In this document: one piece after another, positions 56,467 through 64,000 of the stretch
Position numbering within the stretch: position 1 is the stretch's first letter
How the letters are laid out: every line of letters begins with the position of its first letter
Origin: Lactarius indigo
Taxonomy: Eukaryota; Basidiomycota; Agaricomycetes; Russulales; Russulaceae
Direction of reading: 5' to 3'
DNA length: 64,000 bases
Assembly: GCA_025766275.1 (NCBI GenBank)
Contig: JAFKAC010000092.1
Span: 1-64,000 of the forward strand
Program-made: the position numbers and the translations under genes
Notes under the pieces: model-generated
Told to the model about the DNA's origin: nothing
What the model saw: only the letters and a program-made list of their open reading frames with translations
Databases searched by the model: none

Positions 56467-59400
56467 GATGTTCAGGACCAAGAGCAATTTAGTCAACCTT
56501 CGTTTGAACTTTCTCGCGGTTTTATAGAGGACTTAATTCATTCATCCCGCTACCCGCCGTATAGTTAAGCGCCTTGTGACGGAGATACGAGGAGTTCTGC
56601 ATGGACTCTGGTCCTGAGGTCAGACACGCAACAATACCGAACAATACGCAGATGGCTCTGATAGGCACTGTTGGGCATGGGGCAGGTTGCATGGCAACGT
56701 AACCTGAAGGGGAGCGCAATTCGCAGACAACAAGCACTGCTTACGGTGTAAAGGCGCCTGAAAGGAGATCGGTAATCCAAAACAGGAAGAACGACCAGTG
56801 CTCGGGTGACGAATGCACGCTGCTGTGACTCCTCCGGGATTCAAAATTTTAAGACACAGGATAGTCTTGGCCACTCCATGGGCTGATTTTATCGACCATC
56901 TGGGCCTGTTCTTTCTTTCGTACATTTGGCGAGGGGTCGCAGTGGACTGAGAAAAGGTTGGGCGCTAAATATGAGTTGTTGAAATAAAAAGGTTTTGTAA
57001 TCAATAAAATCACGTTATATACGTGGTATACGTACCTGCTGAGCGCTGAATATTTAGTACGCGACGGTAACCAAGTGGCATGGTCATTGCACGAGTCCAT
57101 TTTTAACCAGTGATGTACTGTACAGTAGGAAAGGGAATCGTGTCAGAACCCAAGTGCTCGACCGTGCTCATATCAAATGCTCGTACTACTAGTAAAGTGC
57201 TCAAGAAGTGCTCAAGAAAGCAAGCAAGAAAGCGCTAGTGGATCGCTCGTGTGTCGTGCCAAGGATAGGCACCAAGCGTTGACAGGGACACGGAGACACG
57301 AAGTTCGTGGCTATTCCCCGTCTGGTCGCTCCAGCCACTGTAGAGCCTTCGTGGGTCACCCGTTGATGCCCTCATGCCCGATCAGAGGCTCTGACTTGTT
57401 GTAGGAAACTCGGTTGGTCCAGTCGATCCACAGCGATTACTCTTCAAGTCACCCTAACCACCCTAAAGAGTCACCAGCTGTCCCGTCGCAGCTGCTGGAT
57501 ATCATGCATAGTACAGGGTCCTGCAAATCCTGGTGTAATCAGCGAAAAGGATGATCGCCTTCCTCTTGGTGAGTAGGTACGAGAGTTTTGGGTCACGGTC
57601 TTTGAAGTTCTTGAAGAGTGAACACAGTGGGCTAGTGTAACCCGAGAGTTCATCGATCGTCGAACTCCCTCGTGTATCCGCGTAGTCAATCTTCGAATTA
57701 CAAAAGCAAGAATCGGCTGATCCCGGTCACTGTGCAGCCGCACAGTACTGTTCCGTGAGCCATCTTCACCGCTGAGCGGCGTCCGAAGGTAAAAGTCACC
57801 TATCGTAGGGGAAATTAGTGTCGCTTGGCCATCCCGACCTTGAGAAAAAGACGACTACGACGAACATTCCTGACGTATATCGTTTCAGACAGCGGTGATG
57901 GCGAACACCCACAACACCATGCCATCACAGGGTTCTCAACATCCGCGGAGATGCCCCAGCCACCCATCAAGCCATAGCGTTCTGGATCGGATTAGCAGTC
58001 GAAGAAGGTTCCAGACCAGAATACACCCTAGGTGACTTGGTGATCTCATTTCCGCTTTTGTACCAAGACTTAGTGATGGTGATGCACCCGTGATTCGACC
58101 GAGCGTCCGCGGTTGAGTCCCACAAGACGTCAGCGGGCTCAAATATAAATGTAGTCACCGAAAAAGCGCTGCTGGTTCCCGAATGCCACCACCTTCGTAG
58201 AAAAAGCTATGCCGGTAACCCGAACTCGAACATGTGGACCTTTGCGTAGACCAGGTAACAGGAGAGTGACACATGCATACGTGACTTTCAAAGGTAGCTC
58301 CACATCGCGATAATCGAGACGATTTGACTGTTGGTCTCCGCTGACTTTGTTGTATGGCCCTGGCCTGCGGGTTGAGATTTCCGCAATCCAAACACCAGAT
58401 CTCTCTCGCTAGAGAAACGCTTGAACTACGGGCACTTCAGAAGGGCAAGGCATGGAAGAAAGTGGGGAAGACTTCATGGTTCGCCTCCTTTTATCGCGCA
58501 CTTCAATGTCAGGAAGCTCACCGGTAATTCCCTACCCTTGCATGTGATGAAAATTAAATAGGCAGAGATTGTTCAGGAATTTGAAGCGTTACAGTAAGTG
58601 GTGAAGCCGGTATAGTATGAGGCACGGTCACGGTGGTTCAGGACAGGAAAACGTGCGTCGATTAGTCACCTGGTGGTTGCTCAGTTTAGTAGCACGTTCT
58701 CATTCTCAACTTAACGTACTCAACACTGCAGGCTGAGAGAGCAAGTGCCAAAGCAAGATTGAGCAGGATAACAGATCTATCCGAGATACGATGAGGGTAT
58801 TCATGATCAACTGTAGGCGCAAAACGATCCTCAGTTCTGTGGTGAGAGTGAGCGCGAATTGATCATCACGGCACAGGCAGTGTGGGTGGAGCATGCCCAT
58901 GTGATGGATTGCATATATTCGCATATTCATGATAGATGGGCGTCATTCAGTTGCCTCCAGGCTGAGGCGTGCTTGGAATTGAGTCCAATCGGCGCCCAAA
59001 CCCGTCATGCGGTCATGGGCGCTGTCCAGACCTGACTTGGCGGCGTTGACCCTGCCCGTGAAATGGCTCTCCACGAGGTGCACTAAGAAATTAGAATTGA
59101 GCAAGAAAACGTGTTGACGTAGATACCCTAATGATAGGAGAGCACTTTCCGACCTCAATGAATCTCAGTCCCCTGTCATTAAAGGCCTACAGTCGTATTC
59201 GACCACATCGAGGGTCATCCGGTCTTACGTGGGAAGCGGTGTGTGGCATGAAGGATTGCGGGTACCCGATACTGGTACTAGCTCACGCCGTTTTAGCGGC
59301 TTAGGGCTGTTTTCAAAACGATGGTGTCCTGGACGAAATATCTTGAGTGGCTAGAGTGAGCGGAGAATAAATATAACCGGTTATCTGAGATCTGGTTTTT

Positions 59401-60229
59401 TGTTATCGGGGCTCTTTTTTATTATTTCACTTTTATTTCAAAATAAGGATCATGGTAAGTCTCGGCATCCCTCCCGATGGGAAATTCCTGAGATTCATTC
59501 TACTTACAGTAAGCTTCAAAGCTATGAAAATGGCTGTGAATGACCGACAGTGCCTGAAGAACTGCGCCACTGTTTGCAAAGATTCACCTGAAGGCCCAAG
59601 TGAAGGCCCCTTGCAGCAAGCGTTGATTATTTAAACAAAAGGTTTATGAAGAGACGAAAAAGTGGACCACAGGACAAGCCACAGGAAGTGTATTGCCCAT
59701 TGACAACTGTTGTCGCATGTTGCAGTCGACCTGAGAAATCTGTACCTCCAGCCGTCACCAGGACGGAACCATCATATTTCCTCATTTATGTAATAGCCGT
59801 CGCTGGCCGGGCATGTACTTTTTTTTGGGGAAAGGGCAGCAGCCTGTAGACGGGACACTTCCTTACGCACTTCCATCTTACCATACCAATTTACAGTTAT
59901 GCAGAGGCGTAGTGCTACTTAATACTCAATTCGCACAAAATAGTTGTCACTATGCTTCTTACGTTGGTCTACGGTTTGAGAGGACCACGTGCATTGTCGT
60001 GTCCCTTGACAGCTTGACCATTCAAGGCGTCTTTGAAGCGCCCTCCAAATTTCAAAGTTCTCGACTTGATGGGATGTGACAACGAGCGTTCTAGTCTCTC
60101 TGGGCGCCGGCCCTCGTGTGCCATTACAACTTGCATAAAAGGCCATCATGATGGCTTGGCCAGGGCTACCGGGCTTTAGTCTTGTTCTCTGCAACACTCC
60201 TACTCTCAGTCTCTCACACCCCTCTCAAA
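56467..60229. other. Stretch without a confident gene
   Basis: On the minus strand about 57.95-58.40 kb there is protein-like sequence over several frames (with DYRDVELPLK and an Arg/Val-rich segment) that was not recognised and may be a decayed or multi-exon gene. At 59452-59634 (+) a 60-codon frame starting ATG ends in a Cys-containing segment (CLKNCATVC); it could be a small peptide gene, with low confidence. The rest shows nothing supportable. Confidence 0.35.
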
Positions 60230-60908
60230 ATGGCGTTCGATACTAAGGAACATATCAGCTCCCAGCCCCAAGTACGCACACTCTTTGTCCCGTCCAGCGT
60301 ATGGTGCTAACCATTTTGACTTCCGTGCAAAAAATAAATAAATAGGCAACTGCTCCAATGGCAGCGGGTGGCAACAAGAATGCCTTGAATCGTGAGGTAG
60401 GAGTGGACGGCCGACGTGACTGGAGCCATGACTTGTTCGATTGCACTTCTGCTTGTGGTCTTTGTATGTTGATTAGAGTTTGGTTCAATGCTCTTACAAA
60501 CTGGCTGACCTGGTTTCCCCAAAAGGCTGCTGGGCCGCCTGGTGTCCTTGCGTGGTCTACACCAAAAACAAACAGCGCCTCCAACATCTCCAGACCCGAG
60601 GCACTCCTCTCCCGGGTGGGGGTGAAAGATATGACAGCAATTGTTGTATTTATGGCTGCCTAGTAATCCCCGGTTACGCTTGGATCTTGCAGGTATGTCG
60701 AATTGGCGGCTGGCCACAAGTGGAGTCACTTAACCGAGGTCTTCAGATTGGTACACGTGCGGACATTCGCGCTCGCTACAGCATTCGTGGAGGCACCATG
60801 GGCGATTGCCTTACGTCTTGGTGTTGCCATTCTTGTTCGCTTACGCAGGAGCGCCGTGAAATTGAGCTGGAGGAGAACAGTTTCGAGGGGTATTCTCAAT
60901 CTCAGTGA
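60230..60908 (+). CDS. PLAC8-family cysteine-rich protein, 162 aa
   Basis: Four exons join in frame: 60230-60271, 60346-60463, 60526-60692 and 60747-60908. The product has the PLAC8 layout: an N-terminal WSHDLFDC segment, a Cys-rich hydrophobic core (CGLCCWAAWCPC), the TPLPGGG loop, a second hydrophobic segment, GTRADIRARYSIRGG, and a final cysteine cluster (WCCHSCSLTQERREIELEE). In plants and fungi such proteins are membrane-associated and linked to cell size or metal transport; the role here is not known. The 3' tail is acidic. No lesion was seen. Confidence 0.93.
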
Positions 60909-62049
60909 ATGCTTATGACAATCTACTTAGTACCCCTTGTATGACCTTTTTGAACCGCAAATCGTTGTAGGCAAGGTTGACTCATGTTTCGAACAGGGAG
61001 GCTTTTGTTGACTACTGGTGGTCAAAAACCGAGCACGATGAATTACGTTACTTTCTCCATATGTCATTTGGTTTGGTCTTCGACATCGGCGGCTGCGCTG
61101 GAGCCTGTGCTATCACAGAGCAGTTTTCGTATCTTTGATAATCTGGGGCACTTTTCTAACATACAGTCCGCTGGAGAAGTTGCCCAGGCCAAGAGAACTG
61201 TGGGCCCGTCATTGGGATTCCATAGAGGCAGAGTGGAGGCAGAGAAATGTGCCAATACATTGTCAGGTTTCGGTCGGTAGAAGTTTTGGGTACTTTTTCA
61301 AGGTTTTTGAGTTTCAGAGATTTCGTGGGATTTTTTCCGTTTTAGGCCGTTATTTGTGAGAAAGGACCTCAAGAACATGGATTAACATTTTTCCTGGCGA
61401 ACGAATGAGAACTGTATCGTTGCGACAGCGTCCCATAGCTTGGCCCTTGGAAGAGAGCAGATGCAATAGAGACTCGAGCTTGAGGGCGAACCGGAGGTGA
61501 ACCACCAGTGAAACAGCAGAATAGAAAAAGGTCTTTTTATTTTTTCTACCTAGATGATCGTATCTCGCCAACGTTTCCTCTGTTATCTGCACTTTGTTAC
61601 TGACCGCGTCTTTTCAGCAGTCCTTGAGAAAATTCTATCTGGAACCTGTTAATTTGCGATTTTCGACACGTTGATTGAGAGACTACTCGAAGGCGAAGAA
61701 GCTGATAAGACGGACCCTAAGGATAACCTGGGACTGAGTCTCAGGCTATCAAGAGTAATTGCTCCTGCTTTTTGCCATGAGGCCAGACTAGACGCCACGC
61801 AAGCACGTTTTAGGGGTGCAGTGCCGTTTCATTTATCATGACTATAACTCAGACATCCTTTCTTATCGCCGTAGTGTGATGAGAAGTACCCTATCTCTGT
61901 CAACGGTCGATTCGAAGCTTGATTTGAAGTACAAGTGATTTTATTTGTACCTATTTGTCCAGTAAGAAGCTCTGATTAATCAAATCTAAGTTGTAATCGT
62001 CACTGAGCGCTGAGCGCTGAGCAGTGAGCACCTCCGCTATTCCACCTAG
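60909..62049. other. Stretch without a recognised gene
   Basis: Short frames on both strands without motifs or plausible splice structures. Confidence 0.45.
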
Positions 62050-63525
62050 ATGAAGGGTCTGAGGATGGTGACTCAAAGGAGAACTCTCATTCTTCTTTCC
62101 CTCTTCGCCTCAGCTATTCCAGGGCGGCTCGTCGCCGGGGATGCGCAAATATCTTTGGGCCACGATTGTCAACTTATATGCCATGGCCCATGGTGTATCT
62201 CCGTATTATCTCGCTCCTAACGCAAGCCTTCTCTCCAGGTGCTGAGTTCGCTTTGCTTTCGGAAAGATTTACCACTGCTTATGTTGACCCCCAGACTCTC
62301 CTCAATTCGTGCTAGACATCGCTCATTGGGTCAACTCAAGGGCACACAGATATCCGCGTGCTCGTGCGGCCTGGCACAACAGAGGACCTCGGCTCGATTG
62401 CCAGTGATATATCGCCTCACTCAGGCTTGTACTAGTGATGCTGACATACATGACCCGCGGTACCCCAAGTTCGAGAGCTTGGTCTCAAATGCACGCCTTT
62501 CGCGATCATGGGCTTTGGGCACAATGCTAACCCCGGTTCTTTGTCGACCTCTGGTGTTCACATCTAGATGGCCCGTTTAAGGGCCATTGTTCTCAACGAG
62601 GAAGAGTGGACCGTAGAAATAGGAGCGGTGTTATCTAGACTGATGTACACTCGTACGTCGACCCCAAAGGTCTCGATGTCGTTGGAGCTCGCATGGACGG
62701 CTTCGACGTCAGCTGTTTTATCCTTGGCAGAGGTAGGCACTCTTCCTGCTTGCGGCGCATGCATCGCGTTCGCTCACGTCATACCCGCGTGTCAGGATAT
62801 TCTTGGAAGACCAATCAGTATGGTCTCACAATAGACACAGTCATGGCTCCAGAATTCTGCCGAGTCAATCATACAGGGTGACTTCGTGAAATTTGTGTCG
62901 AGCGTGGCCGTACCTGTACGATAACGGTAAATGGCAGTTCGGATTCTATGCGTGCCTTTTCACTGAATCTTGTCCGGAAGCGCTTATGGTGATAGTATTA
63001 CCCCGTTGCTATATCCTGCGCCGGTTGTGAAAGCGACCATTATCGATATCAAGGTGTGCCGCTCCTACGCCATCTTGATCCATTGGTATCCTCTTAAGTC
63101 ACTGACTTAAACTCGTGATGCGGATTTTGGGTGATAGGCTCGGCGAGAAAGACAAGGACGTCTTGATCGTCTTCAACATCGATGCATTCGAGTCCGACAT
63201 TTTCACACATGGGGGGACCATCCGCGTATCCGCCCGACCGCCGCCGCACCGTCCTCTCACCGAGCCTCCTTGTTGCGTGGAATGATGTGTCTCTCGACAA
63301 GGACAAGTATGTGTGCGACAGCGTGCGCGATCTGAGCGCATCCATTTCCAAAGCCGGAATTGAGGACGGTCAGGACCTGAGATGCGGCGCATTAAACCAA
63401 CTTTGCGCTATATGGGACGCCCCTAGAGAGACGCCCCTAGAGAAGATGTATGGTAAGAACATGAAGCGGCTGAGGTTGCGTAAGATCAAGAAGAGGAATG
63501 GTCCCTTCGTGTTATGGATCTCATA
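62050..63525 (+). pseudogene. FAD-linked oxidase (berberine-bridge-enzyme-like), degenerate
   Basis: ATG 62050 starts a signal-peptide-like segment. Recognisable pieces of the FAD-binding (PCMH) domain follow: VRPGTTEDLG, then TPFAIMGFGHNANPG at about 62490-62540, and SWKTNQYGLTIDTV at about 62798-62840. The C-terminal BBE motif (TPLEKMYGKNMKRLR) is at about 63430-63475. Known members oxidise sugars or secondary metabolites with covalently bound FAD. The pieces lie in different frames, a TAG (62565-62567) stands inside the PCMH part, and the middle of the gene is much shorter than in relatives, so it is decayed. Confidence 0.75.
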
Positions 63526-64000
63526 GGCGGAGGTTTTGAGCATCGACTGACGCGTGAGCGGGAATTGCCCATTCACGGGTTTATGTTAGCAAGCCTCATG
63601 ATTCGTCTTTATGATGCTCTAAACAAGTGGGGGTGATCACTTTTTGTAGTTTCTTATGTACAAACATGTGTTCAAAGTAACCAAGTAAGGATCTCGGTGA
63701 ATGGTATTGATATTGGTGTGAACCTATTACAGATACTCTTCTCTCGTCATTCAAGCTAGCCACTACAACCCACACGCAAGCGGGAGTTCTTATTACTAGG
63801 CACTGCACACTACGCCTGTACGACATTCGCTTTCCGTGTCATCAATACCGTGCCGCTATTCTTGCCGGTGAATAGAAGTTACTGTAAGCACATGGAATCA
63901 TATACTACATCATCACTGCGTGGACGTTTAAGCGTGGTCCAGCATCGGTATAACTGCACAGTAGCCAGCTCGGTGCACTACCTCAGGCTGGGTTCGTGTT
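63526..64000. other. Right edge without a recognised gene
   Basis: About 475 bp with no supported feature. Confidence 0.45.

Noticed and set aside
1..64000. tRNA or rRNA genes
   Set aside because: No convincing acceptor-stem and T-loop combination or rRNA-like block was seen by eye; a covariance-model scan would be decisive.

Overview
The window is nuclear DNA of a mushroom-forming fungus (Basidiomycota, probably Agaricomycetes). Reasons: nearly all inferred introns are 48-62 nt, most with standard GT-AG borders; the gene families (Goodbye-NACHT-ankyrin and C2-NACHT-WD40 NLR-like proteins, Tnp2 transposase, chromodomain Ty3/gypsy element, PLAC8, secreted S10 carboxypeptidase) are typical of that group; and there are no bacterial features. 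No RNA gene or CRISPR array was found. Exon structures were worked out by hand from frame and splice-site consistency; family names come from recognised motifs, not searches.

Region 1 (1-15,000) is nested transposons. A full-length, apparently intact chromovirus-type Ty3/gypsy element (35-7845, 5-bp target duplication AAAGC) sits 34 bp downstream of the inferred stop codon of a 779-aa minus-strand gene (7884-10633). That gene is divergently paired with a decayed Tnp2-type transposase gene (10816-14935), so both probably belong to one CACTA-like element. A solo LTR (11348-11887) lies inside the Tnp2 gene. Region 2 (15,000-18,820) has palindromes and degenerate sequence but no confident gene.

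Region 3 (18,822-30,317) is a tandem duplication of a module of about 5.5-5.8 kb. Each unit carries a decayed SANT/Myb gene, a fragment coding for a small membrane protein, and a Goodbye-NACHT-ankyrin NLR-like gene, all on the minus strand. The NLR of unit 2 (26296-30085, 1138 aa, 8 exons) is intact; that of unit 1 has a frameshift and a nonsense codon. A third, internally deleted copy of the module lies at 42.35-44.3 kb, and an intact copy of the SANT/Myb gene at 47,787-49,027.

Region 4 (32,271-41,302) is a second NLR-like gene, C2-NACHT-WD40 with 14 nearly identical WD repeats. It is split in its last repeat by a complete hAT transposon (32541-35890, 8-bp target duplication GAAGAGCC, intact 927-aa transposase). 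Removing the transposon and one duplication leaves a continuous reading frame.

Region 5 (44-64 kb) has more ordinary content: an inverted duplication (about 44.75-45.78 against 52.34-53.62 kb), a 49-aa secreted peptide, the SANT/Myb gene, a 15-exon serine carboxypeptidase (54092-56466), a PLAC8 gene (60230-60908) and a decayed FAD-linked oxidase (62050-63525). Long stretches between them show no supportable gene.

Overall this looks like a fast-evolving accessory region in which NLR-like genes are duplicated, decay and are hit by transposons.
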